A DNA stretch of 52,319 bases from Oscillospiraceae bacterium (GTDB lineage Bacteria; Bacillota; Clostridia; UMGS1810): assembly GCA_021629085.1 (NCBI GenBank), contig JAJXRJ010000011.1, positions 1 through 52,319 on the forward strand, written 5' to 3'. The position numbers and the translations under genes are program-made. Of the stretch, positions 25,135 to 35,003 are shown piece after piece; positions within the stretch are counted from its first letter, which is position 1; each line of letters opens with the position of its first letter. The notes beneath the pieces are model-generated. The model searched no databases, was not told the DNA's origin, and saw only the letters and a program-made list of their open reading frames with translations.

Positions 25135-26159
25135 TTTCTGTTTTCCCTCCACGCATAAAGCTCTTTTTGAATATACGACAGCGCCATAAGCTTTTGCTTG
25201 ACCTGCTCCACATTTAAAATCTCTGTGTTGTTGGAGTTAAACTCCATCTGCCCGCTGCGGGTTTCGTCACCCGTACTAAAATATTTGTCATAATTTAAAT
25301 CCCGCTTGTCAGCGGGCACGCGATAGTAATCGCCCAAATCAACCGCGTGGGCGCACTCTTCGTTGGTGAGCAGGGTTTCATACATCTTTTCCCCATGCCG
25401 GATGCCAATGATTTTGATGGGGTTGTCCGCATCAAACAGCGATTTTACCGCCTGTGCCAACACCTCGATGGTGCACGCAGGCGCTTTCTGCACCATGATA
25501 TCGCCGCTTTCAGCGCTGCGGAATGCCAGAAGCACCAGCTCCACCGCTTCTTCTAAGCTCATGATAAACCGCGTCATTTTCGGCTCTGTCACCGTAAGCG
25601 GCTTGCCCGATTTAATTTGCTCAATAAACAGCGGGATGACACTGCCGCGCGAGCACATCACATTTCCATAGCGCGTGCAGCAAATGGACGTTTTTGCCGG
25701 ATCCACCGTCCTTGCCTTTGCCACTGCCACCTTTTCCATCATGGCCTTGCTGGTGCCCATGGCGTTTACTGGATAGGCCGCTTTGTCGGTGGAAAGGCAG
25801 ATGACCTTTTTGACCCCTTCCAAAATGGCGGCAGACAAAACATTGTCCGTGCCAATTACATTTGTTTTTACCGCTTCCAGTGGGAAAAATTCACACGAAG
25901 GTACCTGCTTTAGCGCCGCTGCGTGGAAGATATAGTCCACGCCGTGCATGGCGTCCCGCACGCTGGATGGGTCGCGCACATCCCCAATATAAAATTTCAC
26001 CTTATCGCTGGGATACGCATGGCGCATATCGTCCTGTTTTTTTTCGTCCCGCGAAAAAATGCGGATTTCAGAAATACCGGTGTTTAAAAACCGGTCTAGC
26101 ACCGCATGCCCAAATGAGCCTGTCCCCCCTGTAATCAACAACGTCTTGTTTTCAAACAT
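25131..26159 (-). CDS. capE: UDP-N-acetylglucosamine 4,6-dehydratase/5-epimerase CapE/FnlA
   Basis: 342 residues, SDR fold: 'LLITGGTGSFGHAVL' nucleotide motif, 'HAAALKQVPSCEFFPLEA', and 'NAMGTSKAMMEK', in which Met replaces the usual catalytic Tyr (MxxxK), as in the CapE/FlaA1 inverting dehydratase group. 'TRYGNVMCSRGSVIPLF' is also typical. First step of UDP-L-FucNAc synthesis. ATG 26159 with AGGAGG; an eight-codon N-terminal extension overlaps this site and is rejected. Confidence 0.92.
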   Translation of the reverse strand: MFENKTLLITGGTGSFGHAVLDRFLNTGISEIRIFSRDEKKQDDMRHAYPSDKVKFYIGDVRDPSSVRDAMHGVDYIFHAAALKQVPSCEFFPLEAVKTNVIGTDNVLSAAILEGVKKVICLSTDKAAYPVNAMGTSKAMMEKVAVAKARTVDPAKTSICCTRYGNVMCSRGSVIPLFIEQIKSGKPLTVTEPKMTRFIMSLEEAVELVLLAFRSAESGDIMVQKAPACTIEVLAQAVKSLFDADNPIKIIGIRHGEKMYETLLTNEECAHAVDLGDYYRVPADKRDLNYDKYFSTGDETRSGQMEFNSNNTEILNVEQVKQKLMALSYIQKELYAWRENRK

Positions 26160-26172
26160 AAAATTGCCTCCT

Positions 26173-27711
26173 TTATTTTTCATTGCGGCCCAAAATGGGA
26201 TGCAGCTTGTCCTTTACCATACCCCAAAGCCAGCTCCGTTCTTCTTTGCTGAGCACCACTAAGAGGTCGATCAAAACGCCAATGGCACAAATGGCTGCCA
26301 CCAAAACAATCAGCGCAATCCAGCTATCTGCCGGAAATAGCCATCTCGCCAAATACCCGACCGCCGCAATAATACCAAACGAAAGCACCGTTTTAAACAC
26401 TTCAGGATAAAATACATACCACTTTTCCCCTAAACATTTTGCGCTGTATGGCGCAGTGAAAAATACGCTTCTTAAAATACCGATCACCGTGCTGACGCCG
26501 GCAATGGCAAACACACCAAGATCGGTTGTTTTTAAAAGTATCAACACAATCCCTGTGCTGATCGCGCTGGAAATTAACATCATGAGAGAATTGGCTTTGA
26601 CCTTGTTTGTGATGACAAAGATATTTCGCATCATATCAATGGAACCGGTAAACACCAGCGCAGCAATGGTGAGAAAGGAGAGCGCCTGCAATAGGGACGC
26701 ATCCTGGCTTGGCTGCCACAGCAAAAAGAACAAATCGCCGCAGCAAGCCAGCACTGCCACCGGGACAGAGCACATAATGCTCATCACCTTTGTGGCCTTT
26801 TTAATTTCCTTTATCAGCTGTGCCCGCTCCCCCTGCGCATATAAAATGGTAAACTTCGGCGTAAAAATATTGGAGAGGTTTGATATCATATGCATAATGG
26901 CAAGCGGCACCGTTCTTGCAACCGCCAAAATGCCCATCATGGTATCGCCGATAAAAAGGTTGGCCAAAAGCAAGTCCAGCCCGTCATATAACGTGTTGCT
27001 CAGTTGAATGACCGACTGCCAAATGCCGGAAGAAAGGAGCTCCTTTACTTTTTTAAAGTTGAAAAACCGGACGCCTAGGGTCATTTCCGGCATCATTTTT
27101 TTCTTAAAATAAAGATTATAGCAAAGGTAAAACAGCGTGACAACCAGCGTAATCGCGCCAATGTACCAGATGTGTGGCGCAAACAGTGCAAATGCAAATA
27201 ATAATAAGCTCCCCCGCAAGAAATTGCCGATAATGGTTTTCATCGAGGAGATGTAAAGCTTGTTTTTGACAAAATAGGTAACACTCAAATTTGTAATTAA
27301 CAACGTAACCAAAAAATTGACAAACAACAGCAAAAGCAGCGCCTTGACATCTGATATAAGCCCCGGCGGAATTTCGATTAGCTTTTCTGCAAACAGGACA
27401 AACAATATGCCTGGGAGCAAAACGATTGCCACAAATAAGACATTGGCCCAAAAGGAGGAGGCATAGTATTCGTTGGCGCTTTTCTTATCACCCCTATAAA
27501 GCGATACCGTAATAAACCGGTTGGACATCGCATTTAATGCAACTGTAATAATGGTGATATAGGCAATCAGCTGATTTGCCAGCGACACAAACCCATACGC
27601 CTCAACCCCGACCGTTTCAACGATGTAGGGGCTTAAAAAAAAGTTGATGCCGACATTCACCAAAAATGCAACCAAGGCCCCGGTAAAATTGATGATATTT
27701 TCCTTTGACAT
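26173..27711 (-). CDS. Polysaccharide flippase, Wzx-like (MOP superfamily)
   Basis: 512 residues with about 12-14 membrane helices spread over the whole length. It begins 'INFTGALVAFLVNVGINFFLSPYIVETVGVE'-like: an N-terminal helix followed by a conserved 'YGFVSLANQLI' segment, typical of O-antigen and teichuronic acid flippases. It should flip undecaprenyl-diphosphate-linked repeat units across the membrane. Next to a Wzy-like gene, which implies a Wzx/Wzy pathway rather than an ABC exporter. Confidence 0.88.
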   Translation of the reverse strand: MSKENIINFTGALVAFLVNVGINFFLSPYIVETVGVEAYGFVSLANQLIAYITIITVALNAMSNRFITVSLYRGDKKSANEYYASSFWANVLFVAIVLLPGILFVLFAEKLIEIPPGLISDVKALLLLLFVNFLVTLLITNLSVTYFVKNKLYISSMKTIIGNFLRGSLLLFAFALFAPHIWYIGAITLVVTLFYLCYNLYFKKKMMPEMTLGVRFFNFKKVKELLSSGIWQSVIQLSNTLYDGLDLLLANLFIGDTMMGILAVARTVPLAIMHMISNLSNIFTPKFTILYAQGERAQLIKEIKKATKVMSIMCSVPVAVLACCGDLFFLLWQPSQDASLLQALSFLTIAALVFTGSIDMMRNIFVITNKVKANSLMMLISSAISTGIVLILLKTTDLGVFAIAGVSTVIGILRSVFFTAPYSAKCLGEKWYVFYPEVFKTVLSFGIIAAVGYLARWLFPADSWIALIVLVAAICAIGVLIDLLVVLSKEERSWLWGMVKDKLHPILGRNEK

Positions 27712-27733
27712 AGGCTACCTTCTTTGTATCATT

Positions 27734-28819
27734 TCATGAGCGCCGCGCTTTACGGCATAAATCTTCATATAGGTTTACATACTGCCTTGCAGATGCGCGG
27801 ATGGAATAGTGCTCCCGCACAATGCTGCTGTTTTTTAAAAGCGTTTCCGAAGAAAGCTGCAATGCATTGTCAATGGCCTGGGCAATAGAGGTTCCCTCAA
27901 GCAGGGAAACCGCACCGCCAAGAGAGAGGATTTCGGGGATGACGCCCACCCGGTTACACACCACGGGAAGCTGTGCCATCATCGCTTCCACAAATACGAT
28001 TCCAAACCCTTCATAGGCTGACGGCAGGAAAAAACAGTCTGCCGTTTGGTAATACGCTTCCGGATGCTCCACCGCACCCAAAAACACTACCTGGCCGGCA
28101 ACATCGGCCAGCGCCTGTACTACAGCTTGATAATAAGCCGTGTCCTGTGTGGTATCGCCGACAATCACCCATTTTGCCTGCGGGTGCGCTGTTAAATAAT
28201 CCCGCATGCCGCCGGCAGCCTCTAAAAAGCATTTTTGCTTCATCACCCGCGCAACCGTCAAAATTTGAATGGCATTGCCGCGTATTCGTCTATCTGCAGC
28301 ATAGCGGTCCGGGTCAATCCCATTTTGGATGACATAGATGGGCTTTGTAACCGCAAGATGTTCGTGCATATACTGCGCGGTTTGATCCGCCACTGCCGTG
28401 TATGCCGCAGTAAGGCCCGATAACCGGCGCTCATTTTTTTTGCTGTATCCGGCTGTACTATGTATGGTGACAACTGCCTTGCAACCCGGGCAGAACGCAC
28501 ATGCAAGCCGGCCGAAAAAGTCGGGCGACTGCCCATTGGTATGTAAAATATCAATCTTGTGTTTCAAAAGCAATGTGCGGATATCCCATATAACCTGCAG
28601 CCGCTTTCTTCCCGCGGGCTTATCGAGCGATAAAGTGTGCACGCCCGCTTGGCGCATTTCTTTTTCCAGGCGGTGTTCCAGCGGCGTTTTTATACTTCCC
28701 ATACTGGTTAGATACACGCAAATCCCAGCATTTACAAACTCTTTTGCCAAATCATAGGCCAACTTTTCAGCGCCGCCTAAGTTAAAGCTGTTGATTAAAA
28801 GCATGACATTCAATGCCAT
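27734..28819 (-). CDS. Glycosyltransferase family 4 (GT-B)
   Basis: About 361 residues. N-terminal 'INSFNLGGAEKLAYDLAKEF' (the GGAE loop of GT4), then C-terminal donor site 'TVARVMKQKCFLEAA' and 'FFLPSAYEGFGIVFVEAMMAQLPVV' with the EX7E glutamates. Retaining transferase using a nucleotide-sugar; sugar unknown. The N-terminus is uncertain: ATG 28819 lies only one base from GGGGAG, with a TTG and a second ATG (28804) further on. It overlaps the wzy-like gene by 38 bases. Confidence 0.88.
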   Translation of the reverse strand: MALNVMLLINSFNLGGAEKLAYDLAKEFVNAGICVYLTSMGSIKTPLEHRLEKEMRQAGVHTLSLDKPAGRKRLQVIWDIRTLLLKHKIDILHTNGQSPDFFGRLACAFCPGCKAVVTIHSTAGYSKKNERRLSGLTAAYTAVADQTAQYMHEHLAVTKPIYVIQNGIDPDRYAADRRIRGNAIQILTVARVMKQKCFLEAAGGMRDYLTAHPQAKWVIVGDTTQDTAYYQAVVQALADVAGQVVFLGAVEHPEAYYQTADCFFLPSAYEGFGIVFVEAMMAQLPVVCNRVGVIPEILSLGGAVSLLEGTSIAQAIDNALQLSSETLLKNSSIVREHYSIRASARQYVNLYEDLCRKARRS

Positions 28820-30056
28820 TCTCCCCTTTTTGACCAAGCTTTTCTAACGCAACTGCAAATCCAAACAGCAGCCAGATAAAATGCTGTGTGAAAATGGTGG
28901 GTGGGATGATGCAGGCAATGGAAAAAAACAGCAGTGCCACTGTTACCGCACCAGAAAGTGCGCGGCATGTGTTTCTTGCCGCAAAGGAAACAAACAGGCA
29001 TCTCGCATAAAAAATTACAACGCAAACCAGGCCAACTGCCCCAAGCGTTATAAGTGTTTCGAGCCAAAACAGATGGATAAACCGGGAAGAACCAAACCTT
29101 TGAAGCAGTGCAGCTTCTGCCGTCAGAGGGCCCGTGCCCAAAAACCAGCTGTCCTTTGCCAACTGCCAGCCGCGCTGGTATATTTCAAACCGCCCCGAAT
29201 CAGCCGTGCTGATGATGGATTGCCCCTCGCCAAGATGCGCATAGTTAAGCTGTTTTAATATAAAATCGCTGAAGCCGTTGTATAATATCACCACAAAAAG
29301 GAGCACGCCAAGGATGGAAAAAAAGCGCCTGATAAACGTTTTCTGCTGTGCAAAAATAGTGACAAAAAAGCAGCCAACACTCAATAAAATTGCGCCGCGC
29401 GACCCGGTTGCAAAGGCAATATATAAGCACAGCACCATATAAAGCAGCCGCAAAAGAACACACGCGCCTTTTGAAAACAGCGTGCGGCCTTCGCCAAAGG
29501 CTGCTTTGGCAAAGGGAATGCCCAAAACCGCCGCCACACCAAGATTGTTTGGGTTAAATAAAAACGCGGTGGGCGCAGCCGAAAGCGTCTCATACTCCCA
29601 CGTCCCTTCTGCATAGGGGCTGAGGTAGTTGCTGGAAACGACATGGTTGCCAGTTTGATATTCATAAACCGCAATCAAAAGATTGATTAAAAGGCCAAAT
29701 ACAAATACCTTTATATAGCGGGATAAATCCTGTTCCGTTTCGGTATAATACACCACATAATAAATGAGCAAAACATTGATGGCAATGACAATCGCCCCGT
29801 TTATCCATGCGCTGTAACTGGGGGTGAGGATCAGCGTGATAGGCAGATAAAAGCAAAGCACCGTCAAAAGCCCGGTATAGATGCGGGATACTTTTTTTTG
29901 CATATCGTTTTGCCTGGTGTAAAAAAACAAATGCGCCGCTGTAAAGATGAGAAATAAAATTCGAAACAAATAAAACGAAATGCCGCCGATTTCAAACAGC
30001 ACAAAAGAAGAACCTGCAAATGTTGCTGCAATCAGCACGCACAAACATTGTTTCAT
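28782..30056 (-). CDS. O-antigen ligase/polymerase-like protein (Wzy)
   Basis: 424 residues with about 11 membrane helices and a large loop after the middle. It contains 'AFLFNPNNLG' and 'GTGPLT', with 'FATGSRGAILLSVGCF', typical of the Wzy/WaaL (PF04932-type) superfamily. Expected to polymerise the repeat units on the outer face of the membrane. GGAGGTG precedes the ATG. Assignment as polymerase rather than ligase rests on its place beside a Wzx-like flippase. Confidence 0.85.
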   Translation of the reverse strand: MKQCLCVLIAATFAGSSFVLFEIGGISFYLFRILFLIFTAAHLFFYTRQNDMQKKVSRIYTGLLTVLCFYLPITLILTPSYSAWINGAIVIAINVLLIYYVVYYTETEQDLSRYIKVFVFGLLINLLIAVYEYQTGNHVVSSNYLSPYAEGTWEYETLSAAPTAFLFNPNNLGVAAVLGIPFAKAAFGEGRTLFSKGACVLLRLLYMVLCLYIAFATGSRGAILLSVGCFFVTIFAQQKTFIRRFFSILGVLLFVVILYNGFSDFILKQLNYAHLGEGQSIISTADSGRFEIYQRGWQLAKDSWFLGTGPLTAEAALLQRFGSSRFIHLFWLETLITLGAVGLVCVVIFYARCLFVSFAARNTCRALSGAVTVALLFFSIACIIPPTIFTQHFIWLLFGFAVALEKLGQKGENGIECHAFNQQL

Positions 30057-30078
30057 CCTTTTACACCTCCTCTTTGAT

Positions 30079-31149
30079 TTAATTTGCTAAGTTGCGCCAA
30101 ACTTCCTCAAGCCGGCAAAAAACAATGCCAAGGTCATATTCCCGCTCCGCTTTTTTGCGGGCCGCCTCTCCCAGCACAATGCGCTTTTCTTCATGCACCA
30201 TCAAATCCAAAAGCGCAGTGCCAAGCGCATGGCTGTCTTTTTTGGGAACCACCACACCGCAGCCGCTTAGCATCTCCGGAATGGCGCCCACATCTGTGGC
30301 CACCACAGGCTTTGCATAGGCCATAGCCTCCAGCACCACATTTGGAAACCCTTCTGTATAGCTGGGAAGTACAAAAATCCCCGCCGTACGCATCACTTCC
30401 ATTGCCGCTTCATGCGGCAGCTCTCCTAAAAATTGCACGCCTTGCGGCAGGTCCTTTGCGAGCGATTCATAAAAATCCGCACGCTGGGGACCCACAATGG
30501 AAAGCGTCCATCCATGCGCTGCCGTTTCCAGTTCGCGCCAGGCCGAAATGAGCTCTCCAACGCCTTTGTGAGGCACAACCCAGCCAAGATACAGCACTGT
30601 TTTCGTGCACGCCGCCGGGCCGGCAGGCTGGACGCCGGAAACGTCAAACGGGTTTGGCATAAAAACGCACGGCTTTTCTGGAAATTCCCGGCGCAGCGTT
30701 TCATAGGTAGGGCCGTCAATGGGCAGCAGCATATCTGCCAGCCCAATTGCCCGCTTCAAAAGATGCCATTCTCGTGTATTGTCATTTGCAATGACTTTGA
30801 TTTTGCCAAAGTGGAAGTGGTAAACCGCTGGAATCTGTTTGCGCTTTGCAAGCTTTAACAGCAAAATATCGCGCAAAACCGCATATTTCCCGCTGGTGGC
30901 AATATGAATGACGTCCGGCCGGCTTTTTCGCACTGCCTTTAAAAGCGCGCGCGCCGTTTTCGGCATAGAAACCCCGCCGTCCAAAAGCCGTTTCCTAAAC
31001 GAACGGCCGTCCACTCCCCGTTTTTTGGGCGCCGTGTTGAGCACACAAAGGTCCACATCCGTTTTTTTGGAAAATTCTGTTATGAGCTTTGTCCAATTTG
31101 CAATTCCGCCATAGGGCGGCGGAAGCGGTGCAACCAATAAAACCTTCAT
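30079..31149 (-). CDS. Glycosyltransferase family 4 (GT-B)
   Basis: About 356 residues. 'KVLLVAPLPPPYGGIANW' opens the GT4 acceptor domain; donor-site motifs are 'VLYLGWVVPHKGVGEL' and 'FVLPSYTEGFPNVVLEAMAYAKPVV' with the EX7E pair. Two ATGs (31155 and 31149) share one AGGAG; 31149 is reported. A longer frame to 31224 lacks support. Sugar specificity is unknown. Confidence 0.88.
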   Translation of the reverse strand: MKVLLVAPLPPPYGGIANWTKLITEFSKKTDVDLCVLNTAPKKRGVDGRSFRKRLLDGGVSMPKTARALLKAVRKSRPDVIHIATSGKYAVLRDILLLKLAKRKQIPAVYHFHFGKIKVIANDNTREWHLLKRAIGLADMLLPIDGPTYETLRREFPEKPCVFMPNPFDVSGVQPAGPAACTKTVLYLGWVVPHKGVGELISAWRELETAAHGWTLSIVGPQRADFYESLAKDLPQGVQFLGELPHEAAMEVMRTAGIFVLPSYTEGFPNVVLEAMAYAKPVVATDVGAIPEMLSGCGVVVPKKDSHALGTALLDLMVHEEKRIVLGEAARKKAEREYDLGIVFCRLEEVWRNLAN

Positions 31150-31226
31150 CTGCATAAAACTCCTGCTTTTAAAAATTCGGTTCCCACGCCTTCCCTGTCT
31201 CCTTCTTTCGAAAAGGTACGCCAAGC

Positions 31227-32432
31227 CTACATCCCATTTGTGATAATCTGATAGCAGTCCTCTACACTGTAATGTGCTTGCAAATATTGATATCCAACAT
31301 CGCCAAGCCTTTTTAAATCACTCTTACAGGCGGCATTTACAAGATGTTCAAATTCCTGCACATCTTTGCTTTCACACCACCAGCCAAATCCGCCGTCCAC
31401 AATCACCTTGCCCACGTCGGTATGGATGTCTGTACACGCTAAAACCGCAAGCCCCGCCTGCAAGTAAGCAAGCAGCCGGCTTGGAAAATTGGGAATGGTG
31501 AACCGACGGTCCAAAAAAATCATGCCCACATCCGCCGCGCCAACCAGTTTATCGTAGTCCGGTTTGGGCAGGCGGTTTCGCAGCTGCATATTTTTTGGCG
31601 CAAACGTGTCAAAAAACTGCTTTAACTTGTAAAACTCCGTGCCGTCCCCCACAATGAAAAAGTATACGTCCTCCCGGTTGAGTTGTGACGTTAAGCAATC
31701 GATTAAAAATGGGATTCCCTGCGGCTTTCCAAGATTCCCACCATAGATAAACACGGTTTTATCGAGCGGTATCCCATACTTTTTTCGTATTGCCTCGCGC
31801 ATAGGCTGGTCAAGCCTTGCGTCTACCACCTCGATACTGTTGGGACACACCTCGACAGTATTTGGATCCACCTTCGGATTGTGCGAGCGCACATAGGAAA
31901 CATTTGCCGGCGACATGCATCCAATGCGGTCTGAGAGCGCATACAACTGCATTTCTTTTTTTCGGAAATACTTATACAAAAGCCCTTTTATCCCTGATTT
32001 TTGCATCAATCCAATATCTACCGCATTTTGCGGGAAAATGTCCTTTAACAGTAAATAGGTCTTTGCGCCATCCCGCTTTTTTATAAATGCAACCAAAGAA
32101 GCCAGGGTAATAGGCGGCGTAGAATATAGCACCAAATCAAATGAAGCACCGGAAAAATATTGCTTGATTGCCGTCTTGTACTGCCGCTCAATCAAAAGTG
32201 TTGAAATCCCTTTTTCGATTAAATTGGTTTTTGTCAGATTTCCGATTTTTACGAGCAGATGTTTTGTACCATCCTCTTCTACCAGCTCAGTGGGAAGGCC
32301 TTCCCGTCTCTGCCTTGGGCTGACCACATACACTGCGTGCCCATGCTTTACAAATGCGCGAAGCAAATCGGGATACAGCCCATGCTGCCGGATACTTTTA
32401 AATCTCCCCGTTGTTAAAAACAGTACATTCAT
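31227..32432 (-). CDS. Glycosyltransferase, GT4 WbuB-like
   Basis: 401 residues. GT-B fold with 'GRFKSIRQHGLYPDLLRAF' near the start, 'YSTPPITLASLV', donor-site 'FIYGGNLGKPQGIPFLI' and 'FPSRLLAYLQAGLAVLA' near the end. This pattern (PPIT early, GNLGKxQG late) resembles WbuB-type enzymes, some of which are proposed to transfer N-acetyl-L-fucosamine. With the CapEFG-type genes in the same operon it is my first candidate for the FucNAc transferase, at low certainty. GT family membership itself is secure. Confidence 0.85.
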   Translation of the reverse strand: MNVLFLTTGRFKSIRQHGLYPDLLRAFVKHGHAVYVVSPRQRREGLPTELVEEDGTKHLLVKIGNLTKTNLIEKGISTLLIERQYKTAIKQYFSGASFDLVLYSTPPITLASLVAFIKKRDGAKTYLLLKDIFPQNAVDIGLMQKSGIKGLLYKYFRKKEMQLYALSDRIGCMSPANVSYVRSHNPKVDPNTVEVCPNSIEVVDARLDQPMREAIRKKYGIPLDKTVFIYGGNLGKPQGIPFLIDCLTSQLNREDVYFFIVGDGTEFYKLKQFFDTFAPKNMQLRNRLPKPDYDKLVGAADVGMIFLDRRFTIPNFPSRLLAYLQAGLAVLACTDIHTDVGKVIVDGGFGWWCESKDVQEFEHLVNAACKSDLKRLGDVGYQYLQAHYSVEDCYQIITNGM

Positions 32433-32445
32433 TTGGCCCGCCCTC

Positions 32446-33429
32446 TCACGCTTGTCGTTTGATCTGTATTTCCGGATATTTCATCATGTATACGCCCTCG
32501 TCATACGCGCCAATTTGCGGTTGATTGGCGTATCCCAAAAGGTTGTTTACAATGAGCTTCATGTGGTCGCACCCGCATTCATAAGCATGCGGATAACCGC
32601 CGCCAAACCGCGGGTTGATTTCAGATATGTAATATTTCCCATCGACAAGAAAAAGGTCTATATCAATTTGGGCACAGTATCCGGCTTCCGTCACAAACTT
32701 CTCAAGGAGCGCAAACAACGCCTTATCTTGAAACGACACCGCTTTATCCGTCTCCCCTGCACGCATAGACAGCTTTTTCTTTGTAAAAATAGACACGGGT
32801 TTTTGGCTCACCATATCAATGTACACGTCCGCGCCAATCTCTTGCCCATCTAAGTATTCTTGAATCATCAAATTGTCAGAGTTTGCAAACAGAAGTTCCA
32901 GCGTCTCTTTCTCCTCCACCTTGCAGGCGGCAGCCGAGGCGCTGCCCCGTACCGGTTTTACAAATACGGGAAACGCAATTTCCCCGGCTTTTATATCTTT
33001 GTAAAACGCCGCCTTATCTATATAGCTTTTTGCTGTATGATAGCCGTGCGACGTAAGCCAAGCCGCCATTCGCATTTTATCCAGGCTCATTTCACACAGT
33101 GCATAATCGGAGCCAATCACCGTTACGCCAAGTGCGGCAAATGCATCCCTTTGCGCCGCCAGCAAGCTAAGCTCCAGATCAATCAGGCTAAGCACCCCAG
33201 TGATGCGTTCCTTTTTACAAATATTAAACACCGCATCTAAATAGCCTCTGTCTGTCATACGGGGAACCGTGTAGAATTTGTCTGCCTCATACAATGCCGG
33301 CGCAATGCTGCTCATGTCTGCCGCAATCACATATCCAATGCGCTCACCGTTTTTTTTCGTCAGCGCTTTTTTGAAATACTGCACAATTTTATTCCGCGTC
33401 CCCGCGCCAAGAATTAAAAGATTGACCAA
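32446..33429 (-). CDS. ATP-grasp carboxylate-amine ligase-like protein (second)
   Basis: About 327 residues. Rossmann-like pre-ATP-grasp domain 'VNLLILGAGTRNK', then the ATP-grasp domain with 'FPVFVKPVRGSASAA', 'MIQEYLDGQEIGADVYID' and a canonical metal-binding 'YYISEINPRFGGGYPHAYECG'. Resembles CarB-type and amino-acid ligases, which activate a carboxylate as acyl phosphate for attack by an amine. In a glycan operon it may link an amino acid to an amino sugar or uronic acid (inference). TTG 33429 (after GCGAGG) begins in the typical place; a TTG at 33453 would add eight residues. Confidence 0.85.
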   Translation of the reverse strand: MVNLLILGAGTRNKIVQYFKKALTKKNGERIGYVIAADMSSIAPALYEADKFYTVPRMTDRGYLDAVFNICKKERITGVLSLIDLELSLLAAQRDAFAALGVTVIGSDYALCEMSLDKMRMAAWLTSHGYHTAKSYIDKAAFYKDIKAGEIAFPVFVKPVRGSASAAACKVEEKETLELLFANSDNLMIQEYLDGQEIGADVYIDMVSQKPVSIFTKKKLSMRAGETDKAVSFQDKALFALLEKFVTEAGYCAQIDIDLFLVDGKYYISEINPRFGGGYPHAYECGCDHMKLIVNNLLGYANQPQIGAYDEGVYMMKYPEIQIKRQA

Positions 33430-33464
33430 CGCAGCGTCCTCGCTTTCCCCCAATTTTTAAAATT

Positions 33465-35003
33465 TCATAGTTCTTTTTTGGCAAGCGCTGCCCGATATTT
33501 TAAGCAGACAACCTCGCTTGCCCATGGAATTAAATATCGCACTGCCATTGGGTTTGCAGCCTTATTTTGCTTTTCGACATCTATTTTTACTCTTTTGATT
33601 TTCCCAAACGCCGCATTCCAATACACAGGCCAGGTATAAAAGAGCCAGACAAGCAATTCGCCCATCCATCGGATCTGCCGCTTTTTATTCCTCTGCACAT
33701 ATGAAAAAAAGCTTTTTGCACTTGCCTTTGACATTCTGGACAGCAGCCGTTTCATCCAGTCGTATTGATAGTAAAATCCCCCGCCGTGCTTTTCCATTCC
33801 AAACCAGTCTCTGGGAACGCCGGCCTCTTCCACAAGCCGCCGGGCAATGGGCCTGTCGTAGTCATTGCCGAGCCTCCACGGCTCCATCTCTTTTGCATTT
33901 GAGATTGTGTATAAGCTTGGCCATGCAGTTGCGCCATAAAGCGGCATAGGGACGGCAATATATCCCGTCCAAAGCCGTCTTTCCCCATTGCCTAAATGGG
34001 AAAGAATATCAATAAAACGAAATTCGCAGTTTCTGTGTGCGCTGTCCGGCGACCACAGCGAATCACCCCGGTCCCCTGTAAATACAAGGCAGCCCGCATA
34101 GTCTTTGTCAAATACACTAGAAGAAATGGAAGCGCCCAAATCGCCGCTGCAAATATACATGGCTTCTACGCAGTCTGTGCGGTTTTGAAAAGACATCGCA
34201 TCCCGCTCAATGATGTTGATATATCCCAGTTTTTTTGCAATTTCCACACCGGAATCCTGCGCATACTTGCCTTTCGCACAAAAGGTTACGGCCCTGTCAC
34301 AGCCAACCTGTTTTGCAACCGCCGCACAGGCGGGCGAATCATAGCCTTTTGAAATGGTGGTCACCATACCGTATGTCTGTTTTCTGCCCGCATAAGCCGC
34401 ATTTTGCGCCATCCGTTCCATAGCTGCAACCAACCGGTCCCTATAATTTTCATAGGAAGAAAATGGGCTTACGCAAGGCTTTATGGAAATGGCAATGGCA
34501 TTGTTGTCATCAATGGAAAGATTGCGGAAAAAAAGCATGGTTACCGAAGTGCACGCCGAAGCGGGCGGTTGTGCATGCTCACCGTCAGGTATGGTGTGGA
34601 TTTCCGCTTTATACTGGTGGATTCCAGCGATAATCGTATTAAAATCACGCTTATAATATTTATAGGAAGGGTCTAGCTTGCGCCCCGCCCTGACCAGTAA
34701 AAAGTGCAGGGAGTTACTCACCAAATAGCCACTTTCCATATTTGCCATGTAAAGCCCTGCTGTCACATGCGTGGGCGTAGAAAACACAATTTTCCCATCC
34801 AAAAGCGCCGCACCGGTTCCGCAAAACCATTCGGCATCCACAAAATTGCCGGAGGCAAAGTCGCCGTCCCACGCGCCGTCCACAAAAAAGTGTGGATTTG
34901 TCTCCACCTGTACGCCGTGAACGATATGGGCCGTTCCATCTTTTATAGCAGCACACCATCCAAGCGGTGGAAGCGCCTTGTTTTCTTCGTAAATAAGTTT
35001 CAC
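33465..35003 (-). CDS. Asparagine synthase-like protein without glutaminase Cys
   Basis: 512 residues. The C-terminal half contains a PP-loop ATP pyrophosphatase site 'TTISKGYDSPACAAVAKQ' (SxGxDS) and 'GDRGDSLWSPDSA', as in AsnB-type synthetases. The first residues are 'KLIYEENK': the nucleophilic Cys2 of class II glutamine amidotransferases is missing, so glutamine hydrolysis is unlikely and another amine donor is needed. Such enzymes adenylate a carboxylate and form amides (beta-lactam synthetase, lasso cyclase and AsnB relatives). Starts with GTG at 35003 overlapping the upstream TGA. It lies between two ATP-grasp genes, which is unusual for a polysaccharide operon. Substrate unknown. Confidence 0.85.
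   Translation of the reverse strand: MKLIYEENKALPPLGWCAAIKDGTAHIVHGVQVETNPHFFVDGAWDGDFASGNFVDAEWFCGTGAALLDGKIVFSTPTHVTAGLYMANMESGYLVSNSLHFLLVRAGRKLDPSYKYYKRDFNTIIAGIHQYKAEIHTIPDGEHAQPPASACTSVTMLFFRNLSIDDNNAIAISIKPCVSPFSSYENYRDRLVAAMERMAQNAAYAGRKQTYGMVTTISKGYDSPACAAVAKQVGCDRAVTFCAKGKYAQDSGVEIAKKLGYINIIERDAMSFQNRTDCVEAMYICSGDLGASISSSVFDKDYAGCLVFTGDRGDSLWSPDSAHRNCEFRFIDILSHLGNGERRLWTGYIAVPMPLYGATAWPSLYTISNAKEMEPWRLGNDYDRPIARRLVEEAGVPRDWFGMEKHGGGFYYQYDWMKRLLSRMSKASAKSFFSYVQRNKKRQIRWMGELLVWLFYTWPVYWNAAFGKIKRVKIDVEKQNKAANPMAVRYLIPWASEVVCLKYRAALAKKEL

Noticed and set aside
33465..35003. Lasso peptide or beta-lactam pathway reading of the asparagine-synthase-like gene
   Set aside because: No lasso precursor, leader peptidase or PqqD-like gene was seen nearby, and the operon is otherwise glycan-related.
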